A stretch of DNA of 27,180 bases from Coprinopsis marcescibilis (Eukaryota > Basidiomycota > Agaricomycetes > Agaricales > Psathyrellaceae), in NCBI GenBank assembly GCA_004369085.1, contig ML210256.1:70116-97295 (forward strand), in the 5' to 3' direction. The notes beneath the pieces were generated by a model. The model ran no database searches and had not been told where the DNA came from. It saw nothing but the letters and a program-made list of their open reading frames with translations. Of this stretch, positions 1-10,151 are shown one piece after another. The position numbers were made by a program, and so were the translations under genes. Numbering within the stretch: the first letter of the stretch is position 1; each line of letters begins with the position of its first letter.

Positions 1-178
1 AGGGGTGCGTCCATCGTGGAGGTCGAAAACAAGAAAGAAAATGTCTGAAGCGCCGAGCGGCAAACCTGGACCGCCGGGCCGGAACGTGTCGTGTCGGCAA
101 TGATGTCAAATTTGTCACGCCGAAATAGGGAGTCGTACGAGGTGTTTCGATTCTCCCAGAAAGCCAGCCAGCTCTCCT

Positions 179-185
179 TATATAA
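179..185 (+). promoter_or_regulatory. Putative TATA box of squalene synthase
   Basis: The motif TATATAA lies about 63 bases before the squalene synthase start codon, in the A/T-rich run CTTATATAATTTATTA. A pyrimidine-rich stretch (CGCTTTCTTTCTACTGTC) leads directly into the ATG, as in many fungal promoters. The call rests on motif and position only. The rest of bases 1-247 shows no gene and no site I can name with confidence. Confidence 0.4.
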
Positions 186-247
186 TTTATTACCCGCCAA
201 CGTCTCCAACAACTTACAGCGCTTAATCCCGCTTTCTTTCTACTGTC

Positions 248-2109
248 ATGGGTGCTATCAACTGGGCTGTTCTTCTCCTAACCCACCCCTTTGAGTTCAA
301 GACTCTGCTCCAATTCTGGCTGTACCATGAACAGAAGCGCGACATCAAGGCCATTCAGGAGCACCCGACCTCAGGTTGGGACAGGGAGAGCATGCAGCGG
401 TGTTGGCACTTTTTGGACCTCACAAGCAGGAGTTTCGCAGCCGTTATCAAGGAACTTGATGGTGACTTGGCAAGAACTGTGAGTCTCTATCCTGGATTCA
501 CCATTTAATTTGCGTTTCCCCCGGGTCTTTGTTGCTTGAAGCATTGTTTCAAGGTTCTGAGAAAGAGGTGGGGTGGCGCCGCTACACGCTATCTTCTCTG
601 ACCGAATTCTTTTCTCGGATGCGCTCAGGAGGTCGCGTATGATGGACAGGGCAAGGCTGACCCGATTTCTATTTCTAGATTTGCATGTTCTACCTGGTAC
701 TAAGAGGGCTAGATACGGTTGAAGACGACATGTCAATTCCAGATGACATTAAGCAACCCATCCTGCGTTCATTCCATGAAAAGACTGTGACGCCAGGATG
801 GAAATTCGACGGATGCGGTCCCAACGAAAAGGACCGGCAACTGCTCGTCGAGTATGATACCATAGTCGAGGAAGTGAACCGCCTATCACCCCAGTAAGCT
901 TGTCCTAGGCCCATACCCCAGACCCCAAAACTTACACGTCACCAGTTACAAGGCCATTATCGTCGACATTTGCCACAAAATGGAGACCGGCATGGCCGAT
1001 TATGCCCATAAAGCCGCAACTACCGGTTCAATATACCTCGAATCCGTTGCCGAATACGATCTCTACTGCCACTACGTCGCAGGCCTCGTAGGCGAAGGCC
1101 TCTCCAGAATCTTTAGCTCCTCTGAAAAGGAGGGCGAATGGCTCGCCGAACAACTCGAACTGTCCAACAGCATGGGTCTCCTCCTGCAAAAGACCAACAT
1201 CATCCGAGATTACCGAGAAGACACAGACCAACAACGCTACTTCTGGCCACGGGAGATCTGGGGACAGTATGGCTTCAAGGAGATGAAAGAGATATACGAA
1301 CCACAGAATGCCGAGCGCGCACAGTGGGTACAGAGTGCCATGATCATCGACGCGTTGCGGCACGCAGAGGACGCTCTGGACTACCTCAAGCTGTTGAAGA
1401 ACCAGAGTGTTTTCAACTTCTGCGCTATCCCCGCTACCATGGCCATTGCGACCCTCGAGCTGTGCTTCATGAACCCCACAATGCTCCAACGGAATATCAA
1501 GATTCGCAAAGCCGATGCTGCATCACTCATCATGAGGTCCACAAACCCGAAGGACGTGGGCCTCATCTTCCGCGACTTTGTGCGCAAAATCCACGCTAAA
1601 GCCGTCCCCACCGACCCCAACTTCCTCAAACTCTCAGTGGCATGCGGAAAGGTACGTGTATAATTCTCACACATTCTCTCTCTTCTCCCAGCCAACTCAC
1701 CAACCACCCCTTTCACTATTACTCCTTTACCTAGATCGAACAATGGTACGAACACAACTATCCGACATTTATCAAGATCGTCGAAACGCCCGAAGGCACC
1801 CGGCCACAGATGGACCCTGAAGACGTACGCACAAGGACCTTCAAAGCCATCGACAAGCGTAACGCCGCACTTGCCAAGCTCAACCCCCAGGCTTCCAAAG
1901 GCGGCTCCAAGCTCCCCATGCCCGATTTTAGCAACTCGCAAGGCGCAGATTCGGCAGTGGGCACGACCGAACTGTTCATGTATATGCTCGCCGCCATCAC
2001 TTTGGTCGTAGTGCTGTCAGGCGGTGTAGTGTACATCATTCTGAAGATGGTGGGCGAGGATAGTCCGTTGAAGGCCGCGACGCGTGGGACTGCGTTTGGC
2101 GAGCTCTGA
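248..2109 (+). CDS. ERG9: Squalene synthase (farnesyl-diphosphate farnesyltransferase)
   Basis: This enzyme condenses two farnesyl diphosphates to presqualene diphosphate and reduces it with NADPH to squalene, feeding ergosterol and triterpenoids at the ER membrane. I join exons 248-478, 679-893, 946-1651 and 1735-2109 (introns of 200, 52 and 83 nt). All phases agree and give 508 residues, about the family size. The first aspartate-rich motif DTVEDDM is at residues 89-95, and the second, in NIIRDYREDTD, at about 233-243. HYKAIIVDICHKMETGMADY spans the second junction. A hydrophobic segment at about 465-488 is the usual C-terminal membrane anchor. The start ATG opens MGAINWAVLLLTHP, a typical N-terminus. 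No frame breaks are seen, so the gene looks functional. The identity is secure; only the 200-nt first intron is unusually long for this window. Confidence 0.96.
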
Positions 2110-2531
2110 GAGCTTTGATGGGAGTGTGTGAGCTCTGATCCTCCTCGTGTGACTGGAGAGGGCGCTCGGGGCGTTTTGTGTGTAGGGGGGAGAGTGTATT
2201 CTGAATATGTACAGGCCACTAAAAGGCGTGTCTTCGCTTCTTGGTTCTGCTTCGTTATTATTATTCCATTCGGGCTGCTTGATATCCTATTCTGAACTAT
2301 TAGGTGTACGTAAGTAATAAATCGCGGTGTTTTCTACCGGCAAAGTGTGGCCTGCCGCTCAACTCGGATATGTTTTGCGGGGGTAAACAAATTGATACAA
2401 TGGCAGTGGTCAATTGATAATTCCGTCCAAAACATTTGATAACCTATGCATCCTATGTGCTTAACCGACGCTGTGTTCAAAGGAAAGTGAAAGTTCAGTA
2501 AAACAAAACCGATGGGAGCCCACAAACAAAA
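2110..2531. other. Intergenic: 3' flank of squalene synthase
   Basis: No gene is seen. An AATAAA at 2316-2321, about 207 bases after the squalene synthase stop, could be its polyadenylation signal. At 2527-2530 the minus strand reads TTTT just after the tRNA-Val gene, the usual RNA polymerase III terminator. Confidence 0.5.
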
Positions 2532-2653
2532 TGAGTCGAGCCAGGTTCGAACTGGCGACCTTCTGTGTGACTAGCAGCGAAATGTGGGCGGAACCGCTCA
2601 CAAGTCGCTGCGAGGTGTTAGACAGATGCGATAACCAACTACGCCATCGACCC
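2532..2653 (-). tRNA. tRNA-Val(AAC) with a 48-nt intron
   Basis: On the minus strand the acceptor arms GGGTCGA and TCGACTC pair with one G-U. The D arm carries GTAGTTGGTTATC. The anticodon stem TCTGT/ACAGA encloses the loop CTAACA-C, giving anticodon AAC. The T arm is GCCAG-TTCGAAC-CTGGC. The exons are 2616-2653 and 2532-2567, and the intron 2568-2615 sits one base 3' of the anticodon, the canonical eukaryotic site. The mature tRNA would have 74 bases with discriminator A. TTTT follows the 3' end. The intron position fixes AAC, and therefore valine; there is no long variable arm, which excludes Leu and Ser. Confidence 0.85.
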
Positions 2654-3145
2654 GTTCTGCAGGGCTTTAAAGTAGCTTTTGATAGTGTAGCCATGGTGTG
2701 AGGCCTAACTGTTGCGGTTTAAACAGCTAGTCTTCAGTGAAGCTCCTCATCTGATGCCCTCTCTTTATCCAGAAGTAAAGGTTCAAACCGAAGTGCCTGT
2801 TTCCTCTATTGTTTTGTTCAAGAGTCTCATGCAACTTGTTTAGTAATGGTACCTGGAATCCAGACTCTGCTTCAAGGTCCCCGTGGTGATGGAAGGTCGC
2901 TTGAAGGCTTCTGGCGTCTCAATTTATCAGTGAAACGCCACTTGGTAGTATGCTGAGAGGCGAAGGAAGCGCACTTGCACTTCTGGTCGCACGTACGACT
3001 CGGAGGTGTATGGCAATTCCTATGCGTACGAGACACCTTTTATTACCTTTCGAAATGTGAGGACACCCAGGTGAGCACTCCCATCTGTTTCGCCCACTTG
3101 TGTCTTATGACACCCCTCGCCTCTCAGATCCTTAACCACCAGCTT
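2654..3145. other. Intergenic: 5' flank of the P450 relic
   Basis: No gene is recognised. An open frame runs from 2975 into the P450 first exon, but the stretch before the ATG at 3146 does not resemble a P450 N-terminus and is probably untranslated or chance. I see no RNA gene or repeat. Confidence 0.4.
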
Positions 3146-5164
3146 ATGGCGCTGGCAGAGCCGACGGCATTCACACTCCTCTTTCTCTTCATACTATCTG
3201 CAGGTCTACTGTCTTACTATCTCAGCTGGGAAAGCAGGAAGGTAGCATCTAGGCTGCATCCATACATGTACATCCTGCTTGATTTGTCAAACAGCTTCGA
3301 CACATCCCCAATGCAGGGCATTCCTCGCCCTTGCTCTACTACTACGACGCTCTTCGATACGGTATTCACTGCCGAAAGTTCGTCGACAATGGATTCAAAA
3401 GGTAGGGTATTCAACATCCAATTACACAGACCTTCCATTGATAACATCGTAGACTAAATCGCCGATGATCAAAGTCCCAACACTGTTTGGATGGATGGTT
3501 CTCATTCGCGGAGAGGCTCTTTTGACCGAGTGGCGGACAGCTCCAGGTACCTTGTTGAGCGGACAAGATGCAAAAGCGGATGTGGGTGCCATTCGTTCAC
3601 TTGGCGCCGCGTTGAGACTTGTCCTAAGGAATCTATGCTTTAGGTCCTCCAGATGATGTACACCATGGACCCAAGGGTAGTACACGATGGACTCCATCTT
3701 CGCCTTGCCCGCCACCAGCTAGCGAAGGCAACACCTGATCTGGTCCACCTGCTTAACGAAGAGGTTGTAGCTGCACTTAAAGACTACATTGCTACTCTAC
3801 CAACAGACTCTGATGGTTCGTGGGCCAGTCCTTCGCTAGTCTACTTGTCTAATCCGATATATATACGTCCGTAGGTTGGTCGGAATTCGCCCCTCATAAC
3901 ACAGTCAGCAAAATTGTCGCTAGAGCCAGCAACCGAATGTTAATCGGGCTTCTTTTGTGTACGTTGGTAATTCTCAATCGTGATGTCTAGTATCTTATGG
4001 CTTTCAGGTTGCAATGCGGATTTCATCCAACTATCTACTAACTACATGTTCGAGGTCTTGAGGACATCCACGCTCCTTCGAATGCTTCCTCTGGGTGCAC
4101 GACGGTACGTCTACATGCATTGAAACTGAAAATCTTATCGCGCAATCTTAAGTCCTCGGTTAAGATTGGTGAATTGGTTCTCCCCGATGATGGATCCCTA
4201 CGTCGCACAAGCCTCAAAGTACATTGTGCCCGTGATTCGAGAACGACGGGAGAAAATGGCGTTTCTGAATGATCAATACGTCAAGCCGGTGCGCTTTGGA
4301 CCACCTAGGCCGTTTTTAACATGCTAGCAGCTAACTTGTGTGTAGTTCGACCTGCTCATGTGGCTCGTGGACGAAGCAGAAGCCCAAGGAAGACACACGG
4401 ATGAAAGAATCCTGGTCATTTATATTCTCATGTTCAACTTTATAGCCATACACACAACAAGTATAGTACGTTCTCCTCCCAAACTCCTGCGAGTTGTTCA
4501 GTGAACCATTTCACAGACCATGTCAAACCTCATATCTGACATTGCGGAACGCCAGGAATGTCAAGCTATTCTACGTGAAGAAGCACGGATGGTAACCGGG
4601 GAATTTGGATGGGGGAAAGACGCGCTGGATAAACTCGTCAAACTTGACAGCTTCGTCAAAGAGTCCATGCGTCTTCGCCCAATCGCTTCGAGTATGTCAT
4701 TTTTTATTTTCAACGGCTGGTTCCTGGGGTGTATGTGTATAAACATGGCATTGAATGCCAACTCTCTCTTTTCTACCAGTTATGCTCGAGCGATTTGTCA
4801 AGCAAGACTACACGTTCTCGAACGGAACTACACTTCCAGAAGGAACGCTGTGGACCTTGCCCACGCGAACAGCCAGTACCCTGACCCAGACGAGTTTAAA
4901 CCCTGGCGCTTTTGCGATATCCACCAAGAAACAGGCAGGCCTACCTTTGCGACTACCACAGGCCTAGATTTTGTGTCGTTTGGTCATGGAAAATATGCTT
5001 GTCCGGGAAGATTCTTCGCGGTATACGAGCTGAAGCTTATAGCGGCCCACTTTTTGCTGAAATATGAGTTACGGCTCAAGGATGGAGTACGCCTGCCGGA
5101 CTTTGTGCTTGGTCCTGCTATAATTCCCAGTCTCAGAGGGACAATCTTGGCCCGTAAGCTGTAG
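3146..5164 (+). pseudogene. Cytochrome P450 monooxygenase, frame-broken
   Basis: Ten exons can be followed: 3146-3241, 3295-3401, 3453-3581, 3644-3815, 3875-3958, 4008-4104, 4165-4288, 4346-4465, 4517-4691 and 4780-5164. They encode an N-terminal membrane anchor (FTLLFLFILSAGLLSYYL), the I-helix AIHTTS, the K-helix KESMRLRP (ExxR), the FKPWRF region and the haem-binding FGHGKYACPGRFFA. This is a complete family II fungal P450 architecture. Two breaks appear. The exon 2 donor leaves phase 2 while exon 3 needs phase 0, giving a stop after a few codons. Within exon 10 the frame shifts near 4865-4880, between PTRTA and QYPDPDEF, where several residues are missing. All other junctions are in phase. 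I read a recent pseudogene; sequencing error or unusual splicing is the alternative. An AATAAA lies at 5249-5254. The substrate is unknown. Confidence 0.75.
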
Positions 5165-5330
5165 ACTTACAAATCATATAATGTGTGTCTATTCAAAGCA
5201 GTTAGCTAGACCTGCCCTTACGGCGCTTGATCGCGGGCACTATATATAAATAAAAGATCCATTCAACGGTACATCAGTTTATACGAGGGTACATAGCGAA
5301 ACAAATTGACAAGATGGGTGCAGAATACTG

Positions 5331-7808
5331 TTAGAGGTCAAGTCCTTCACCAATCGCGGACATAAAAGTTTCATATGTGATCAACTTGTCCAGGGGATTT
5401 TCTTCCAATGATGTTCCTTCCTCATCATCATCATCATCATCTTGACTTACTTGCTTCTTGTAGGCCTTTGTGAACAAGCGGAACAATGGGATAATCTTCT
5501 TGACATTGATGTCAGAGAATTCGTTTGGGATGGCCTTTTGAATAGCGGACCAGATGACTCCCTTGGTCCCTTTGGTCAACAAGGTGTTCTTCCAAGTCAT
5601 AACGGAGGTCATGTCCCTGCTTGTCCACTGAGCCAGACGCGTGTGCTTAGTCTCCTTTCGCCTCTTCGCGAGGTCTGACTCGCCAAAATTGTAATGGCAG
5701 GCACCCCAGACAAGAATACAGAAAAGGGACTCAAGGTCATGTCGCAGAAGGTGTCGGGTATGCGGAGAGTCAAGGAGTTCGAGCGCCATGAAGGGCAGTG
5801 TACCAGTCTGTTGGTTGGCTGTGGGCTCAGAGACTTGGACCTCTTCAACGAAAGAAGCCATGTCCCAATCGTTGAGAACCCCTTTGATCTCACTGGAGAC
5901 TTGGCCAACCGAATCCTCTGTCTCCTTTCTCCAAAACAGGAGGTTGTTCTCGCTGAGATCCCGATGAAGAACCTTTCCTTCGCTGTACGATGCATAAAGA
6001 CCTAGAAAAACATGGTTAGAAATGGGGGGTAGGGGCACTAGGCGAAGAGCTTCACATACATTTGACACAATGGAGCCACACTATGAAGAATTCTTCGGCA
6101 CTATCCACACGCCACAATTCGCTGCACAATCGACCAGCAATAACGTGCATCCCACGCTCGCTGTAGCAATTAAACGTCTTGTCCTTCATCAAGCGATCTG
6201 GCATCCCCGGGATATTGAGCCACGGTAATCCAAGCTCGTGGATGTCGCAGACGCGATCGAAATATACGCAAGGCAGATGGTCGTGCCACTTCTTGTCGAG
6301 GGTTTTGGATAAATGCTTGATGATGTCGAGCTCCCCTATCCTTACGCGTCCGGGTTGCCAGCTGATTTTTAGAGCAAGGACCAAAGTCTCTCCTGGCTTG
6401 GTCGAGAGTCTGGCCTTGACCTGCAAAACAGCAGTGACGCGCCCAACGAGCGCCGGAGTCAGTAGTATGACCTTGGTGACCTCGAAGCTGTCCCAAGCTG
6501 TCTTCTTGACCTCCTCTTCCTCGATGATAGTGGGGAACTCGAAGAAAGAGCCGACAAGCTTCTGGGTTGGATATTCGAGTTCCTTCTTCATGTCGTCGGT
6601 GATGGATTCTTCGGGAGTGAGGACCGACCAAGGGCGTTGGAATGGATTGAAGCCTGAGATACCGCGAAGGTCGTTCTGATACATGGCGTAGAGAAGCAAA
6701 GCAAGCAGCTCGGGGTTTTGAACTATGTTGAACCATGGCGACTGAAGCACGAGCATGCGATCGAAGTAAGAGAATGCAATGTTGAGTTTGTTGATTGATA
6801 GTCCAGTGGTCCATACGCGGCATGACCCAGTGAGGCACTCTATGGCGTAGTTCGCGAGCTGGATTTTCTCGGCAGTCATGGTATTGTTGTTCGTCCTGCG
6901 GGTTCGTTTGGCCTCCCCGGTTGCAAAGCTTCCCGGTCCTTCGCTGCGTTTGCGCTTGCTTCCGGTGCGCGCTTGCTCAGACTCCTCGGCGATGCTCGTC
7001 AAACCGGTGCTGGCGATGCTCTGGGAGGCCAGGCCCAGCGACTCGTTTGAGGGAATGCACGTGTCCGACTTTCTGTTCCTTTTGTTCTCATTGTTCAAGC
7101 TGGGGTACTCGTAGTTGAGTGGCTCGGGAATATCCTTAATGCAGTTCAACGCCTCGTAATTTATGAGGCTTTTAAATTCCGCTGCGCGTTGTATGGTCTT
7201 CCAACTGGCTTTGTGATCGTAGAAGGCGGGCTTCGGAGCTTTGACCATGGCACCATCAGGTTTAAGGTATCGATGTTCTGGTAGCTTGAACTCATTGTTG
7301 AATGCATCGAGCTGAGTCTGTGTGTTCCAGAAGACGTCGGCATATGAAGTCGGATCCGTGGCATTGTCGGACACCGCCACGGTTGCGGGCTCAACAAATC
7401 TGAGTACAGCGGCCAGGAGGGGCTCGCAGAGATCGAAGAAGGGCTTATACATCGACGTTTCTTGCGCATTATCAATATAATATGCCAGATCACGTAGCTT
7501 CCTTGCGTCCAGGTCCCACTTGTGAGCAAGAATCTTCTCCACAGTATGCTTATCGACTCCTAGGATGTGCTCTGCAAAAACAGGGATACCGATGTCGTTT
7601 GTAGAACAGCCTTTGATCCTCTGGCGAAGAATCGGGTTCGTCGTGGTCAGTCTCTTGTCAAAGCTGGATGCCGACATGTTATCTGATTGCGATTGAATAA
7701 GTACGTCAAGACAATCTACTAGAAGTTGAGCAACTTACCAGATGAGTCTTCAAGGTGAGAATAGTCGTAGTCGAGCGAAGAGTAGTGGGACCAGTTTGAG
7801 GAATCCAT
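5331..7808 (-). CDS. FunK1-type fungal protein kinase
   Basis: This is a predicted Ser/Thr protein kinase of the FunK1 class, a family expanded in multicellular fungi; no substrate can be named. Exons are 7739-7808, 6060-7682 and 5331-6001 (introns of 56 and 58 nt), giving 787 residues in phase. The N-terminal half is family-specific. Basic clusters SKRKR and AKRTRR at about 264-286 may be a nuclear signal. In the kinase domain, LKISW holds the likely ATP-binding lysine (about 462) and GELDII a candidate helix-C glutamate. HRDLSENN (577-584) is the catalytic loop. NDWDMA (608-613) takes the place of DFG, as FunK1 kinases commonly show. The C-terminus has an acidic tract DDDDDDEE encoded by a TCA/CAT microsatellite near 5421-5441. 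The start ATG begins MDSSNWSHYSS. A TATA-like TATATAA on the minus strand lies about 20-27 bases upstream. The catalytic residues look complete. Confidence 0.88.
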
Positions 7809-7865
7809 GGTCGGTGAAAGGCCTGGTTTATATACCCCAGGAGATTTCCAGAATTCGCAAAGATC

Positions 7866-7990
7866 CTCGTGGTTCAAGTTCAACCTGATACGCGACGCTC
7901 ATTGTCCTCTCCTCTACTTTCAGCCTCCGACAGTGATGTCCACGTGAGCGCGTCGCCAAAGGTTCCGCATTGCATCCGAGGCGGAATGTA
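7866..7990 (+). repeat. Dispersed repeat, copy A
   Basis: About 125 bases, starting CTCGTGGTTCAAGT and ending CATCCGAGGCGGA, recur in inverted orientation at 26117-26239. By eye roughly nine of ten positions match, with a 3-base indel near GCGTCGCC. This copy begins 58 bases upstream of the FunK1 kinase start, so it lies within that promoter region. Open frames across the two copies are not conserved as protein, so I read it as non-coding. Confidence 0.8.
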
Positions 7991-9007
7991 GCGGACAATC
8001 CTGGACGTGACCGTTTCCGTGTGGCCACTCAGCACTGCGAGATTTCTCTGATGACGCAAAAAGCTCAGTTGCTCGTCTCTCGCTGACTATCTTCATCATA
8101 AACCTTTTGTCGGAAACGGGCAATGACAAACAAGCCAAGCAAGTTGATGGCAATGTTTATTGTACATGCCACAATCCGCTGGCCGGGCAGTAAGCGGTTC
8201 GGTGTAGACACGATTGCAATTCGGGCTTGCTCGAGAGTCTGAATGAACGTCTGGCTGTCTGCAGTAAAGCGGCTTCGTGAGCAACGAACGATAAAGACAG
8301 TACGACGACCTTCGTGACTGATTGTCGATCCGGTGTAGGTGTGAAGCACATATTCCATGTCAATTTATTATGCAAGATTCGGTGGCAGAATATTGGATAA
8401 GTTGATCTGGTACTAACCTGTTTCTCAGAGAAAGTTGATAAGGGGGTTATTAGGGACTCATACCGGTCGTAGGGCTAGAGGTTGGTTGGGGTTGGAGGGT
8501 AAAATTAAGGCGGGCATGCCAGATTCATGCTCAAGGCCGCTTGGCCCGCAACACCGAACAGTCCACTGCCTTAATCACCATCTCAGTTGCTCCATTGTGG
8601 TCATCTATGTACCGTCGTTATAATTATCTTAATCTGAGTCTATACCACGGGTGGGACAGCTTTGAATGCGGACAGGATGTCGGGTGAGATAGAGGGGAAT
8701 GTGCAAGCGGGAACCCTCATCCACATGATACCTGCTCATTATGTATACCCTCTCTATCTTGAAAGCTGGAGCAACTGACATTAGCAGGTAGACATAGTAA
8801 TTGCGACTCAGAGTGTGACAAAACAGGCGAGTGCAGTTGGAGCTGAATTTATTTCAGCATAAGTTTATTTACTTTACATGTACCACATGCAACGTTCTGA
8901 AACCAAAGCCGGGAGATCTGCTAGACGGATTATTATCGTTCGTTCGAGTAAGCCGAGGAATTGAGGACAGTCAAACTCACTGAAGCCTGCTCAGCCTTCG
9001 ATTTCAG
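7991..9007. other. Intergenic, no supported gene
   Basis: About 1 kb upstream of the kinase and downstream of the small secreted protein gene. Overlapping short open frames occur at 8065-8375 on the minus strand, one with a hydrophobic stretch (CTINIAINLLGLFVIA), but none resembles a known family or has supporting splice sites. The stretch 8820-8890 is A/T-rich. I see no RNA gene. Confidence 0.4.
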
Positions 9008-9385
9008 TTAATTTCGATATTGGGCGGGATTGCCACCCCTACTGTTGGGACCACCCAGGCGGTTGTTCTTCCAAGACAGTGCACCGCCGCCGCCGCAGCC
9101 GTTGGGATTCCTGCACCGCACATTGGCATTGGGCTTCCTGCTGGGTTTGGAGTTGATTTTAAACTGATTGCCAGACAACCGGGCGTTAATCTTGAAATTC
9201 GAAATGTTCGGTAGTTTCGCTCCACCGCCTCCGCATCCGTTGGGATTCTTGCACCTGATTGTGCCAGCCCGTGCTTCGAGAATAGCACCAGCTTCAGGGT
9301 CAAGGATTGGAAGTGCGGCGACAGATGTGAGGGAAGAGGCGAGTGCTGATAGAGCGACGAAGATAAAGGTCTTGGACATCATCAT
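9008..9385 (-). CDS. Small secreted protein with duplicated CX5C/polyglycine motif
   Basis: A single-exon 125-residue protein of unknown function. Residues 1-24 form a signal peptide (basic start MMMSK, hydrophobic FIFVALSALASSL, likely cut after SVAA). A short linker LPILDPEAGAILEAR, resembling a propeptide, precedes the first motif. The motif CKNPNGCGGGGAKL (residues 45-58) returns almost unchanged as CRNPNGCGGGGALS (91-104), 46 residues apart. These contain the only four cysteines, as two CX5C pairs. FKIN is also repeated (64-67 and 75-78). The mature part is rich in Gly, Asn and Arg/Lys and poor in acidic residues. The start is ATG; the stop is TAA at 9008-9010. It could be a structural or antimicrobial-like secreted peptide, or a precursor cut into two similar peptides. 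No dibasic KR site brackets the repeats, so the precursor idea is weak. Confidence 0.75.
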   Translation of the reverse strand: MMMSKTFIFVALSALASSLTSVAALPILDPEAGAILEARAGTIRCKNPNGCGGGGAKLPNISNFKINARLSGNQFKINSKPSRKPNANVRCRNPNGCGGGGALSWKNNRLGGPNSRGGNPAQYRN

Positions 9386-10151
9386 GCTTGTTGTGATAGA
9401 GGGGGATTTTGAGTAAAGGCTTTAACTTGGATTCGACCTGCGAGTTCGATATGTGGGAGTGAGACCAGCTCTCTGGGGGAAATGTCTGCAGATTGGATGT
9501 GACTTTTATACTATGAGGATCAGCCGATATGACCGGCTGCGTGTATGATCGGCACTTACTCGCATGCGAGATCATAGCGGCCGCTCTGAGGATATCTGCG
9601 TGACAGGCACACAATACCAGTGGTGCAGTCTTTGCCAGCTTCTGGTTGTGGTACTAGATGATACTCTATTTTAGTAAGGGATATACCAAAACGAACTTAG
9701 GACCTACTCACAAGGTATGCATGGATTGCCAGCGCTGTGGGTTTCACTCTCGAGCTCCCAGAACAAGGGGGAGTGCGCCACTTCTTGACCGGTCAGCCAC
9801 ACATCATATAACCCGATGATGATCGCACGACGAATGAAACGTGATGTAAATACTTACTGGTAGATATCCTACATATGTATACAGTTTACGACATGTAGAA
9901 CTCACCCTGACTGACAAACGGGACAGGCACACTGTCGGCACACATCAACAATCTCATCCGGAGATTCAGCCTTTGACGCTGGCGATACGGTGCACCGCCA
10001 TATGAAACAAGAACGACCAAGAGGAAAAGCTTCGGGTCCATAAAACACGCCCAAAGGTCTAAATGCTGATTAGTTAGTAGTACATAGCAGTATTAGTATA
10101 CATGTTCCTTCCGAAGCGAAATCTAGGGGTCCGCCATAATTTAGTCCAAGG
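9386..10151. other. Intergenic: promoter of the secreted protein and 3' flank of the transporter
   Basis: Nothing is recognised as a gene. The short open frames here lack splice support and family resemblance. The part next to 9386 should hold the promoter of the secreted protein gene; I see no clear TATA box. Confidence 0.4.

Noticed and set aside
2532..2653. tRNA-Arg or tRNA-Leu reading of the intron-containing tRNA
   Set aside because: The canonical intron site one base after the anticodon gives AAC, and there is no long variable arm.
8065..8358. 97-residue minus-strand frame with a hydrophobic stretch
   Set aside because: No family resemblance, two other overlapping frames of similar length, and no splice or promoter support.
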